59,249 nucleotides of DNA from assembly GCA_009783245.1 (NCBI GenBank), contig WRHL01000003.1, positions 1 through 59,249 of the forward strand. Reading direction: 5' to 3'. This stretch comes from Coriobacteriia bacterium (GTDB lineage Bacteria; Actinomycetota; Coriobacteriia; Coriobacteriales; UBA8131). A program made the position numbers and the translations under genes. A model generated the notes under the pieces. It had not been told where the DNA came from and ran no database searches. It worked only from the letters and a program-made list of their open reading frames with translations. The first letter of the stretch is position 1; each line of letters opens with the position of its first letter. Positions 44,042 to 53,046 of this stretch are shown here, piece after piece.

Positions 44042-45202
44042 TTATTTAGTCAGAGGCGTCCTGCCAAGGTAATAGTCACGCAAGCGGTCCATTGCTTGAA
44101 TGGCGTGATCACGACATGAATGAGGACTGTCAACAGGTTTCATGACGCAACCATCATCATTACAATAGAACTCTTGGATAAGCATAGACTTCAGGTCAAC
44201 GGCGACGACTCTTGACTCAACGCCTTCATAATACTCGGGGTCAGTGTTTAGGATGTCTCTCAATCGTTGTTCTACGTATTGTTGCGATGCTTGACGAGTC
44301 ACCACGATACGGCCGGAACGCCCGAGTTTTGGCTTGAACAGATTACCCGCTAGCGTCAACCTCCCTGCCGTTTTTAATAAATACCGTGTCTTTACCTCAT
44401 AACAGACCAGCTCATCGTCGAGTATCGCAACAATGTCCAGATCCCTAAAACCATCTTCACTTGAATGCCCCACGTTTTCCAAAGATACCAGTATCGCGTC
44501 TCTGTCCTCCTCAAGCCAAACAGCAGCAGTTTCTTCTCCAAGCAAACCAAAGTCGGAGCTGGACATCGCCGGCAACAGAATATTCAATAACTCCTCAGAA
44601 TCAATCCCTTCAGACAAAGCTGGCGTATCGAAACGATTTCTGAAAACCCCTGTTGTCAATATCCCGTTCACCAGCGCACCAACCTCAATGCAAGCAGGAA
44701 AGGCACTGTTATCTACATAGTGAGGTTTAACGAAGTATAAAGAATCCGGCGACTGCGTGGCAGCCAGCTCAATAGACCTAAAAGCGCGCCCTTCATTGCT
44801 CCACCCTCTGTTAAGCGCCCTGTCCTGTTGGTACATATTTGGGCCAAACCGCCCTCCTCCACTGAAAGGAATGAAGTGTCCGCGATCTAGCAATCTGCCT
44901 GCACAGACCTCTTTAATGGGATACCCTTTCTGGTAATTACTATCTCGAGTTTCGTCTGGAGTTGATGTAATCGCCCATATAAAAACAATACGAGCTTCGT
45001 GCTCCGATGCCTCTTCACTAGAGAGATCAAAAGTACAATGCTCACAACCTTGTGTGAAAGAAAGAATCTCCCGTTTTTCTGGGAAAGCGTTCCGATATTC
45101 TTCAATAACGGCTTGTTCGACACAACTAATAAACCCTTCTCGACACGATGAAGACTCTAACAATAAGGCATAATCGAGCAACAACAACACTACTCCATTC
45201 AA
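44042..45202 (-). CDS. Fusion nuclease: DRGH (beta-beta-alpha-metal) plus YraN-like PD-(D/E)XK
   Basis: A 386-residue protein. Residues about 95-150 hold a DRGH nuclease motif: LLDRGHFIPFSGGG (Asp106, His109), PNMYQQ (Asn122), LNRGWSNEG (Asn131) and Glu144. Residues about 215-300 hold a second nuclease fold like YraN/UPF0102: LLGEETAAVWLEE, DLDIVAILDD and CYEVKTR (Asp256, Glu269, Lys271). The N-terminal about 90 residues are unassigned, and the C-terminal about 60 are unassigned. AAGGA lies about eight bases before the ATG. It is AT-richer than its neighbours, next to gene remnants, and likely horizontally acquired. Target unknown; defence is a guess. Confidence 0.65.
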   Translation of the reverse strand: MNGVVLLLLDYALLLESSSCREGFISCVEQAVIEEYRNAFPEKREILSFTQGCEHCTFDLSSEEASEHEARIVFIWAITSTPDETRDSNYQKGYPIKEVCAGRLLDRGHFIPFSGGGRFGPNMYQQDRALNRGWSNEGRAFRSIELAATQSPDSLYFVKPHYVDNSAFPACIEVGALVNGILTTGVFRNRFDTPALSEGIDSEELLNILLPAMSSSDFGLLGEETAAVWLEEDRDAILVSLENVGHSSEDGFRDLDIVAILDDELVCYEVKTRYLLKTAGRLTLAGNLFKPKLGRSGRIVVTRQASQQYVEQRLRDILNTDPEYYEGVESRVVAVDLKSMLIQEFYCNDDGCVMKPVDSPHSCRDHAIQAMDRLRDYYLGRTPLTK

Positions 45203-45327
45203 TCATTCCTTAATAAAAAACAGTAGAGTAAAACGCGATCCTCCTATAGAAGAGCACGTAAGCCATTTCATCCAGCATAGCACAAACCGATATCCATACT
45301 TCTGCTTCAATTAAGCTGGAGATTTGT

Positions 45328-45383
45328 GCCCGGAATGGCATTGCCAATGCAAGGAAACTTGCATTGGCAATGCCATTCCGGGC
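45328..45383. repeat. Perfect 26-bp inverted repeat with GAAA loop
   Basis: The arms 45328-45353 (GCCCGGAATGGCATTGCCAA...) and 45358-45383 are exactly complementary and flank GAAA. Each arm is itself partly palindromic (GCATTGCCAATGC). It lies in the 303-bp gap between the nuclease and FAD genes (both minus strand), which otherwise shows no gene. Terminator, attachment-type or insulator function is possible. Confidence 0.85.
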
Positions 45384-45505
45384 TTAATGAATCGGATCCT
45401 GAGCTGTATAACACGATTATTTCATATATCAATATTCACGTTAAATAAGTATCAAGAAGATATATTAGGAGGAGCTTAATGTATATCACAGAGGCGCTTG
45501 GCGTT

Positions 45506-46822
45506 TCAATCAGCTTGGATAAGTGGGCTTGTATGGGGTGTCTGATCGACACTGCTTTCAAAGCGCTTGATGCGTTGGGTTAGCATCGCCCCGGTTTCAT
45601 AGGCCTTGCTGCCGGGTATATCCTCATTACATACAAGGTTAAATCCCACCAGGCGCATTGTGCCATCCGCCTCTTCTTGAAATATTGAGAGGATCAGCAT
45701 ATCGTCGTCCTCATACTCTCTTACGTACCGTCTAGAAGTGACCTCCATAGTTCCTGCAGAGTTGAAAAGCGTGTCCTTCACTGCGATGGTGTTGGTGGGA
45801 ATTGATCCTATAAAACCTTTCTCTGTGAAAAGCCTGTCGCCGGCTAGTTCTGACGCGATTGCGCGTCCTGCGCAGGCACCCTGTACAGCAGCGTTCTTCC
45901 AATTGCCGACAATGCGCTTCTTGCCAGAGATAAGCTCTGTCGCCTGCGCAACGTCACCTGCAGCATATACGTCAGGGTCGCTCGTACGCATGAAACCATC
46001 TACAAGCAGTGCCTCGCCCATCTCAAACGAGCCGTTTTGCACAAAGTCAAGATTGCACCTCATACCGTGTGCGACGATGATTTCATCGAACACCTCTGTC
46101 TCTCCAGAAGAGAATGTGACCTCAAGCCGGCGTCTGGTCAGGCTGTTTGGATTGACCTTCTCCTTCACTGCCTTAATCACTTGTCCCAACCGCAGTTGCA
46201 CGCCCTCGTTTCGAAGGCCTTTCTCGAAACGCATCGCCGCTTTCGGTAGTGCGTTAAAATCCAGCACATGGGAGCTCATCCCTACAAGCGTGCACTTCAG
46301 ACCTTGATTCAGGCACGCCTCCAGAGCCTTTAGGGCAACCATAGAAGCCCCGCTCACTAAAACACGCTCACAGTCAGGTTTTGTGATGGCAGCCTTCATG
46401 CGCGCAGCATCTTTCATTGTCCGCAGCACCAAGGGCTCGTATTCGCTCGCGTCAGTAAAGCTGCAATTCATCGGTGTCGCCCCTGAGGCAATGACACATT
46501 TTGTATACGTATAAATGCCCTCCGTTGTTCTGATGACATGCTTTTCCGGGTCCAACTCGACAACACGGCAGCTGTTCATGACCTCAGCATCTAAAGCCCC
46601 CAGTTCTTCTAGACACCAAGGGAAGCATTCCTCAAAGGTCTTTTCACCTCCCACATAGTACGAGGTCAAGATGGGGCTGTAAGGGAGGGTGTCTATGTCC
46701 GAGAAAACACGGATCTTGCCTTGGTATCCAGCACCGCGTAATGCTATAAGCGTGTTTACCCCCGCTACCCCATAGCCTATGATGGCTACGACTGGGCCCG
46801 TTGAAGATCTTCGGATAGTCAT
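45506..46822 (-). CDS. FAD-dependent NAD(P)-disulfide-oxidoreductase-family protein
   Basis: A 438-residue flavoprotein of the pyridine-nucleotide-disulfide family. It has an N-terminal FAD loop (IIGYGVAGVNTLIAL), a central second dinucleotide loop that is altered (LVSGASMVALKALEA), and the FAD motif VYAAGDVAQA. It resembles NirB/NADH-oxidase-type reductases but lacks their N-terminal redox cysteine (SPILTSYYVG in that place). It sits 31 bases downstream of the CCG Fe-S protein; together they could pass electrons to or from the island's Mo enzyme. Partner and direction are inferred. Confidence 0.8.
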   Translation of the reverse strand: MTIRRSSTGPVVAIIGYGVAGVNTLIALRGAGYQGKIRVFSDIDTLPYSPILTSYYVGGEKTFEECFPWCLEELGALDAEVMNSCRVVELDPEKHVIRTTEGIYTYTKCVIASGATPMNCSFTDASEYEPLVLRTMKDAARMKAAITKPDCERVLVSGASMVALKALEACLNQGLKCTLVGMSSHVLDFNALPKAAMRFEKGLRNEGVQLRLGQVIKAVKEKVNPNSLTRRRLEVTFSSGETEVFDEIIVAHGMRCNLDFVQNGSFEMGEALLVDGFMRTSDPDVYAAGDVAQATELISGKKRIVGNWKNAAVQGACAGRAIASELAGDRLFTEKGFIGSIPTNTIAVKDTLFNSAGTMEVTSRRYVREYEDDDMLILSIFQEEADGTMRLVGFNLVCNEDIPGSKAYETGAMLTQRIKRFESSVDQTPHTSPLIQAD

Positions 46823-46853
46823 TCTCTATCGACCTGTCATCCTTGCTTGCGGC

Positions 46854-48053
46854 TTATGTGAGTACGTGTGCCAACCATGCGCCGGTCTCACCTGTCCACA
46901 TACAGCCGAATCGGTCAAACACCGTGTCCCAGTCGATCTGGCTCTCGAACAGCAGCTCGGTGTAGTGCTTGTTGATCTCGTCCCTTCTATTGTTTGATAG
47001 GTAGAGCGCATAAGTATATGTACAGGTCGGGCACATGGAGACCACTGTCGACCCTTTCGGTACGCTTTGGAGCTTCCTTTCTGTTTGCTGTGACTGGTGC
47101 TTGTGGTCGAATGTAGCGACACTGCCGCCTGCACCGCAGCAACCTTCAAACACCGAACATGCAAAAGAATCAATTCCAAGCACCGAGCAGGTCTCTTCCA
47201 GATATGAGCCGTCATGGTCTTGACAGGACCTTGAAAGACAAAGGGGGGCATCAGGCAGATCACGCTTCGGAATGAAACCGCTCTCTGTTAAAAAGGCTGA
47301 GAGGCTTATCGTCTCTATCTGCAGGTTGTTACGCACAAATGCGGTTTCCATATTATTAGCGCACCCTGGACATACGCAGACGAGCTTGGTTGCACCTGTG
47401 CCTAGTATCTCTTCGGCGATGTGATTACACAAAGCTTCTGCGCGGTTGAAGAAGCCGGCGTTTTTCAGCGGTGAGCCACAACAGCGATCGATTAGGGTCA
47501 CTTCCCTACCGAGCTCTTCTAAAGATGCAAATATCTCACGCGTCAACTCGGGGGCGTATGCTGCCAGTGAGCAACCAGGGAAGAAGGCCAGGTCGAATCC
47601 GGCCTGTGCCTTAGGCCCATCAGCTAGCATATGGCGCCTCAGGTCTGAGAAGTCGATGTTGTAGACGCTGCGGTATGCGGTAAAAATGTCCCATTCTTGG
47701 TCGACCTGTAGGCTCAGCCAAGTATCGCTTGGGATGAGCGCCAGGTTCTGGAAATCAACGCGCGCATGATACACCAGCCCGTTCGCATCGTTGTGGGCGA
47801 AACAGGTGTTGGTACATAGGTCGCAAAGAAAGCAACTGCGGACTGCTTGCACCAACCGGGTATCTTCTACTATACGCGCGCGAAGCTCCTTCACCGATCC
47901 TGCGTTTCTCTCTGCACGTAACAGGGCTTTCGCGATTCCCCCAAGCGTCATATCTGTTGCAGACAGTGAGGCGCAGGCCTTGGTGCAGTGCCCGCATTGC
48001 GTGCACTGACCAGTAAACTCCCAATACACCTTCGAGCATTCAAGTAAACCCAT
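46854..48053 (-). CDS. Heterodisulfide-reductase/GlpC-like CCG-domain Fe-S protein
   Basis: A 399-residue protein from ATG 48053 (AAGGA seven bases upstream). The N-terminal two [4Fe-4S] motifs are CTQCGHCTKAC and CFLCDLCTNTC. Two CCG domains follow: FFPGC...CCGSP with CPGC, then CCGAGG with CPTC. This is the HdrB/HdrD, GlpC and LdhE-type electron-transfer architecture. No membrane span is seen. It is between the LuxR regulator (34 bases away) and the FAD gene, so the three are probably one operon. Confidence 0.85.
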   Translation of the reverse strand: MGLLECSKVYWEFTGQCTQCGHCTKACASLSATDMTLGGIAKALLRAERNAGSVKELRARIVEDTRLVQAVRSCFLCDLCTNTCFAHNDANGLVYHARVDFQNLALIPSDTWLSLQVDQEWDIFTAYRSVYNIDFSDLRRHMLADGPKAQAGFDLAFFPGCSLAAYAPELTREIFASLEELGREVTLIDRCCGSPLKNAGFFNRAEALCNHIAEEILGTGATKLVCVCPGCANNMETAFVRNNLQIETISLSAFLTESGFIPKRDLPDAPLCLSRSCQDHDGSYLEETCSVLGIDSFACSVFEGCCGAGGSVATFDHKHQSQQTERKLQSVPKGSTVVSMCPTCTYTYALYLSNNRRDEINKHYTELLFESQIDWDTVFDRFGCMWTGETGAWLAHVLT

Positions 48054-48086
48054 AATCAATTCCTTCGCTAAGGGCAAGCCAAAAGC

Positions 48087-49484
48087 CTAGTACTCGACCA
48101 GGTCGATAAGAGCCTGCTGTGAGTTGACGCTGGTCTTTTGATAGATGTGCTGAATATGCGTTTTGGCGGTCGGTTTTGCTATGCAAAGATCGAATGCGAT
48201 GTGCTCGGCATTCCTCCCCCTTGCCAACAGGTATAAGACCTCTAATTCCCTGGCTGACAGACGATAGTGCAGCGCCAGGTCCTGACAGCGCTTGTGGTAG
48301 CGCTTATCGGTTATAACCTGCACCTTTTCTATCTGGGCGTCTTTCGTCGTCGTCAGCTCAAAGATCGCGAAGATGACGCAGATGAACGCCGTGAGTACTA
48401 TCACCACGTAGGAGAAAAGGGTCTCATCAACAAGCAAGACCGCTGAGCTTAAGGCCATCCCCAAGAAGAACCCGACCCAGCCCGAGAGCTTGTTGTGCGT
48501 GAACAGCGCTATCGGGTTCACTCTGTTACGGTTGGCGGATTCAGCAATGATTATCCAGGTCGCAAGTGCCGTGCAGAAACAGGCGCTGATTATCAAGATG
48601 CTGCAGAGGATATAGCTTAATGTCCCGCTGAACGGGATGAAGAAAAGCGATGCTGCCACAGGAGCGAAGGTGATGCGTCTGATATAAGTGTTATCTAAGA
48701 TCCTTTTATTACGTGCGATGAGCCAAGCAGCAAGGCAACCGGCCAAAGCGCTACCAGCGGCGATATAGACAGCACTTTCACCGAACACGATAAGGAACGA
48801 GAGGGTGAACCCGTAAATCATGCCATAAGCACCGGAGTTGATTATGACAACCGGCCTTATGGCCTCAGGCCTACCCGTGTATTCTTGGAAAGCCGAGGCC
48901 AATGAGTGGAAGAAGAAGCCGCAGACAGCAAGCGTGGTCGCAATCAAGATGAACCCGACGAAGACATAGACATGCTGCATGATCCCGGTAAAGGACAGTC
49001 CGAAGAAGAAAACGATCGCGATTGTGAAACCCACCAGCATCACTATGGGCATCGTCTTAGTATAAAAACAGCTGAAGAACAATATCCACAACAGCATGGT
49101 GGAGGTCAGGCTCAAGCCGTAGAAGACCCACGTGGCGATAGACAAGAAAAGCGATGTGTAGGGCACTGTCGAGGCGAGCATCGATGATGCCAACACTAAA
49201 AACCCCGTGATCGCAGCCACGGTAATGAGCAGGCCTATCCGTTTTATGAGGAACTGCGAGACCAGCATGGCCACGAGGAAGCTTACGCTTAAGGCCAGAA
49301 AGCCAAGTGGCCTTTCGTAGAGCAGCAGTTTTATGGCAAGGTCTTCTGGAAGATAGGGAAGCATCCGAAACATCCCAAAGACTTCCCAGAGGATATAGCA
49401 AGAAAAGCCAAAGGAGGAAATGAGCATGATGGCTTCCGGTGTCCTATCCGCAGCCTGCTCCGCCTCTTCTATTTCTCTTGTCAT
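48087..49484 (-). CDS. Membrane-integral LuxR-type regulator
   Basis: A 465-residue protein with about 12 predicted membrane spans (residues 20-390), then a cytoplasmic linker and a LuxR helix-turn-helix (LSARELEVLYLLARGRNAEH, then PTAKTHIQHIYQKTSV). This MFS-like-sensor + LuxR architecture is abundant in Eggerthella-like Coriobacteriia, where such genes flank inducible Mo-oxidoreductase genes. The start ATG 49484 is chosen over the TTG at 49517. It is divergent from the transhydroxylase operon, so it is a likely controller of it; the ligand is inferred to be a small phenolic. Confidence 0.88.
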   Translation of the reverse strand: MTREIEEAEQAADRTPEAIMLISSFGFSCYILWEVFGMFRMLPYLPEDLAIKLLLYERPLGFLALSVSFLVAMLVSQFLIKRIGLLITVAAITGFLVLASSMLASTVPYTSLFLSIATWVFYGLSLTSTMLLWILFFSCFYTKTMPIVMLVGFTIAIVFFFGLSFTGIMQHVYVFVGFILIATTLAVCGFFFHSLASAFQEYTGRPEAIRPVVIINSGAYGMIYGFTLSFLIVFGESAVYIAAGSALAGCLAAWLIARNKRILDNTYIRRITFAPVAASLFFIPFSGTLSYILCSILIISACFCTALATWIIIAESANRNRVNPIALFTHNKLSGWVGFFLGMALSSAVLLVDETLFSYVVIVLTAFICVIFAIFELTTTKDAQIEKVQVITDKRYHKRCQDLALHYRLSARELEVLYLLARGRNAEHIAFDLCIAKPTAKTHIQHIYQKTSVNSQQALIDLVEY

Positions 49485-49616
49485 CGTCTCTCGTCTCGTC
49501 TTGCCAATGGAGGGCAAAGCTTGTTGCTTGTGTCACAAAGGATCAGCCATCCTTCATAGTTTGACGGGTGTTTTGTGCGCTTGCCTGACACTGTACGTAA
49601 AACCATCCCGTCCTAC

Positions 49617-49635
49617 ATCATCCCAGCAAGATGAT
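49617..49635. promoter_or_regulatory. Candidate operator palindrome in LuxR-enzyme gap
   Basis: ATCATC (49617-49622), seven bases, GATGAT (49630-49635). It lies in the about 400-bp divergent region (49485-49890), which holds no gene. It is a plausible LuxR binding site, but one six-base arm pair can arise by chance. Confidence 0.3.
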
Positions 49636-49890
49636 ACGTGTGTGCTTATGCTACAAACAAAATCCCTTCCGATGCCGTTTCGCAACACAATAGAGGTTTC
49701 CTTTTATCTGGGATTGTAAAAATACCCAGGTAAGAAGCCTCGTTTCATCCTTTCATCCTCTGCGGTTGATAGGTGTTGGGTATGAGGAATCTCCCAGGAT
49801 GATGTGCGTCAGACCAAGAGAAATTACTTTTATCCGTGTTTGTTGCCGGGCACTTCGTGTCGTTTTTGTGCTTAGGAGAAAGGAGGCCGT

Positions 49891-50139
49891 ATGTGTTTTA
49901 GGCCGCCAAGTGTTAGTGAAAGCGGAGAATCGGTCTGCTCTTTTTGCGGTGAGCAGAACACCAAGGGGAGCTGGACATGTGCTTCTTGCGGAAGGGAGCT
50001 CCTAAAGGTCCCCGAGGCAGCGAAGGGAATATCTAATATCCCTGCTGTCCCGAACCTTTCAGGCAGCACCTCTTTCCCGAAGGGTCCGCCCCGCATGGGG
50101 CAGGCTCGCCCACCAATCCCAAAAGCCCCAAATCCATAA
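49891..50139 (+). CDS. Small zinc-ribbon protein
   Basis: An 82-residue protein with a strong AGGAGAAAGGAGG site before ATG 49891. Residues 16-34 contain CSFCGEQNTKGSWTCASCG, a double CxxC zinc ribbon (rubredoxin-like spacing). The second half is Pro/Gly-rich and probably disordered. It is first in the plus-strand enzyme operon. No family name is assigned. Confidence 0.65.
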   Translation: MCFRPPSVSESGESVCSFCGEQNTKGSWTCASCGRELLKVPEAAKGISNIPAVPNLSGSTSFPKGPPRMGQARPPIPKAPNP

Positions 50140-50182
50140 GCGTGCGCAAGGTAGCGTCTTTATTAAAGAAGGAGGTCTTTTC

Positions 50183-50386
50183 ATGTGTGAACAAGATAAG
50201 GAGAACCTACATGGTGACAAGCCGCGGGTCGTGTTGCCGAAGGTCGGGGGGTTAGGCGGCGGGTTGAAGCCACCACCTACCGTAAAAAGCGAGACCCAAG
50301 AGACGGTGGCAGGTGTTGAGGAGCAACCGGATCTCGAACAGCACAGCTTCTTCCATTGGAAGTCGGATACAAAAGAGGATAAGTGA
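50183..50386 (+). CDS. Small Pro/Gly-rich protein, unknown
   Basis: A 67-residue protein with a strong AAGAAGGAGG site. It is charged, has a KVGGLGGGLKPP stretch and no cysteine motif. The PKVGGLGGGLKPPP stretch resembles the PNLSGSTSFPKGPP tail of the preceding zinc ribbon in composition. Spacing to the large-subunit gene is 47 bases. Function unknown; perhaps a small accessory of the enzyme. Confidence 0.6.
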   Translation: MCEQDKENLHGDKPRVVLPKVGGLGGGLKPPPTVKSETQETVAGVEEQPDLEQHSFFHWKSDTKEDK

Positions 50387-50433
50387 CGGGCTTACAACAA
50401 AGAAAGGTCTAGGTTCTCGTGAAAGGAGAGAAT

Positions 50434-53046
50434 ATGAGCAAAACGAAAGGAAAAACGATCGTCAAAGGATTGGGCTTTTGCGCAGCTGCCATCGGTGCAA
50501 ACGTCTGCAGCGTAGATGTCGATACCGAGAAAGACAAGATCCTTCGCATCAGGCCCTTTCAGTTCGATGAGGCGTATGAGCGATCCGCTATGAACCCTTG
50601 GCAGATCGAGGCAAGAGGCCGTGTTTTCGAGCCTGGGTTCAAGTCCTTGGCTGTCCCGTTGTCACTGAGCTATAAGAAGCGTGTCTATTCAGAGAATCGC
50701 ATCCCTTTCCCCTTAAAACGCATCGACTGGGACCCAAAAGGAGAGCGGAACCCCCAAAGCAGAGGAAGAAGCAAATATGTGCGGATCTCCTGGGATGAGG
50801 CAACACAGATCATCGCAGAGGAGATCAAGCGCGTACATGACACCTATGGCCCTTTATCCATCCTTGTCCAAGGAGATGGCCACGGGGAGACGAAGTTCGT
50901 CCATGGGACCCACGGCTGCCAAACAAGGCTCCTTGGAAAACTGGGAGAGTATACCTTGCAGGCAAGACAGCCGGATAGCTGGGAGGGCTGGTATTGGGGG
51001 GCGAAGCATATCTGGGGTATGGACCCACTAGGCCAACAAAACCTCCAGAACAACATCATCGAGGACATCTCGAAGAACGGAGATGCTGTTCTGTTCTGGG
51101 GTGCTGACCCAGAGACGACGCCGTGGGGTTGGGGCGGACAGATGGCAAGCCGCATCTGCTTCTGGTTTACCGAACTGGGTATCAAGCAGATACACATCTC
51201 CCCGGATGTCAACTACACCAATGCGGTTCACGCTGATACCTGGATTCCCGTGCTGCCGAACACGGATGCAGCCTTCCAGCTTGCAATCGCCTATACCTGG
51301 CTTACCGAGGAGAGCTATGACAAAGAATATCTTGCCTCTCATTCTGTTGGCTTTGAGAACTTCGCCTACTATGTCTTAGGCGGAGAGGACGGGATACCGA
51401 AAAGCCCTAAGTGGGCCGAGAAGAAGTGTGGGGTCCCCTCATACACGATAAAGGCATTTGCCCGATATTGGGCAAAACACGTCGTCTCGATTGCACATTG
51501 CAACGGTGGTTCGTTCATCCGCTCTGCCTTTGCCCATGAACCTGCCCGCTTAGAGGTTGCACTTCTTGGGATGCAGGCGCTTGGCAAGCCGGGGGCCAAC
51601 CAGTTCAAGTTCATCGAATGGGCGCTCTTCGGGCTTCCGAGTGTGACACCCTTGCCCCTCTCAAGCGAGATCCCGAACTGTAGCCCTGCGTTCAGAGGGC
51701 GCGAGGCCTCCGTAAAGCCAAGCATCATCCCGAAGACGATGATCCCAGAGGCGATAATGAACCCCCCGGTCTACTGGTACGGGCACATCGCTGCCGGATT
51801 GCCCCGCGAAGACCAGTTCGTCGGCCCCTTGAAGTTCCCCTTGGAGGGAAAAGAGCGGATCCATATGATCTGGTCTGACGCCCCTTGTTGGGCGACTTGC
51901 TGGAATGGCGGGTATAAGATCCAAGACGCCATCCGTGACCCCTCTATCGAGTTCGTCTTGGTCCAGCATCCCTGGATGGAAAACGATTGCCTTTTCGCAG
52001 ACATCATCCTTCCGATCAACACCAAGTTCGAAGAAGAGGATATCGGTACTGACTCAGACAACGGACAATTCAATGTCGTGTATTACGAACAGCGTGCCAT
52101 CCAGCCGCTCGGAGAATCGAAGTCCGACCTTGAGGCTGTGGAGGAGGTCGCTAGGAAGCTCGAGCAATTCGGTGGGATCTATGCTGGTGCTCACTATCGG
52201 ATGATGGACGAAGGGAAGACCGCTGAAGACTTCATGCGTCTAGGGTTTGAGAACACCGGCGCGGCGAAGAAGATGGACTTCGAGGAGTTCAAGGTCAAAC
52301 AATACTATCCCTTCCCCACGCGTGAAGATTGGGCCGAGCTGCCTGCAGGCCTCATCCAGTTCTACGAGGACCCCGAGGCGTATCCTTTGACTACCCCGAG
52401 CGGGAAACTCGAGTACTACTCGACTGCTTTGGCAGACATCTTTCCTGATGACGTGATCCGCGGCCCGATACCCCGCTGGATCGAAGAGGGAGACGGACAC
52501 CAGGAAAGGATCACCTCTGAGCGCGCACGAGAGTTCCCCTTCCTTATCGTTTCCAATCATCCTCGCTGGAGAGTGCATGCCAATCATGATGACGTAACCT
52601 GGCTACGAGAGATACCAACCTGCAAGGTCAAGGGACCGGATGGTTACGCATATGAGCCTTTGTGGGTCAACCCGGTCGACGCCGGTAAGCTGGGGTTGAA
52701 AAGCGGTGACGTCGCCAAGATCTACAATGAGCGCGGCGGGGTCTTAGGCGGTGTCATCGTCTCTGAGCGCATCATGCCTGGTGCTGTCTATCAAGACCAC
52801 GGAGCCCGCGTAGACCCTATCGTCATCGGCCCGGGGGGACTGGATAGGGGTGGGGCGAACAACCTTATTGCTCCTTATCCAACAACATCGAAGAACGCTC
52901 ATGGCGAAGTTACCAGCGGCTATCTAGTGAATATCGAGAAAGTGGACGTGTTTAGCCTGGCTGAAATCTACCCTGATGCTTTTGGCAGGAAGTACAACCA
53001 GGACTCCGGTGTGGTTGTCAGTGAGTTTCTTGTGGAAGGAGTCTGA
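50434..53046 (+). CDS. athL: Pyrogallol-phloroglucinol transhydroxylase-like Mo enzyme, large subunit
   Basis: An 870-residue molybdopterin oxidoreductase from ATG 50434 (AAAGGAGAG site; GTG 50419 would give 875, the length I recall for the Pelobacter acidigallici large subunit). It lacks a Tat signal and the N-terminal CxxC [4Fe-4S] motif of most family members, both features of that cytoplasmic enzyme. Close matches are seen along the chain: RISWDEAT, QPDSWEGWYWG (the Ser in DSW is the expected Mo ligand), LFWGADPETT, AYTWLTEESYDKEY, RWRVHAN, and the DRGGANN end. It would bind two MGD cofactors. The reaction is transfer of a hydroxyl between phenols, inferred; the substrate may differ. Confidence 0.85.
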   Translation: MSKTKGKTIVKGLGFCAAAIGANVCSVDVDTEKDKILRIRPFQFDEAYERSAMNPWQIEARGRVFEPGFKSLAVPLSLSYKKRVYSENRIPFPLKRIDWDPKGERNPQSRGRSKYVRISWDEATQIIAEEIKRVHDTYGPLSILVQGDGHGETKFVHGTHGCQTRLLGKLGEYTLQARQPDSWEGWYWGAKHIWGMDPLGQQNLQNNIIEDISKNGDAVLFWGADPETTPWGWGGQMASRICFWFTELGIKQIHISPDVNYTNAVHADTWIPVLPNTDAAFQLAIAYTWLTEESYDKEYLASHSVGFENFAYYVLGGEDGIPKSPKWAEKKCGVPSYTIKAFARYWAKHVVSIAHCNGGSFIRSAFAHEPARLEVALLGMQALGKPGANQFKFIEWALFGLPSVTPLPLSSEIPNCSPAFRGREASVKPSIIPKTMIPEAIMNPPVYWYGHIAAGLPREDQFVGPLKFPLEGKERIHMIWSDAPCWATCWNGGYKIQDAIRDPSIEFVLVQHPWMENDCLFADIILPINTKFEEEDIGTDSDNGQFNVVYYEQRAIQPLGESKSDLEAVEEVARKLEQFGGIYAGAHYRMMDEGKTAEDFMRLGFENTGAAKKMDFEEFKVKQYYPFPTREDWAELPAGLIQFYEDPEAYPLTTPSGKLEYYSTALADIFPDDVIRGPIPRWIEEGDGHQERITSERAREFPFLIVSNHPRWRVHANHDDVTWLREIPTCKVKGPDGYAYEPLWVNPVDAGKLGLKSGDVAKIYNERGGVLGGVIVSERIMPGAVYQDHGARVDPIVIGPGGLDRGGANNLIAPYPTTSKNAHGEVTSGYLVNIEKVDVFSLAEIYPDAFGRKYNQDSGVVVSEFLVEGV

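Noticed and set aside
49766-50005. 79-residue frame upstream of the zinc-ribbon gene
   Set aside because: Overlaps the zinc-ribbon gene in another frame and has no ribosome site.
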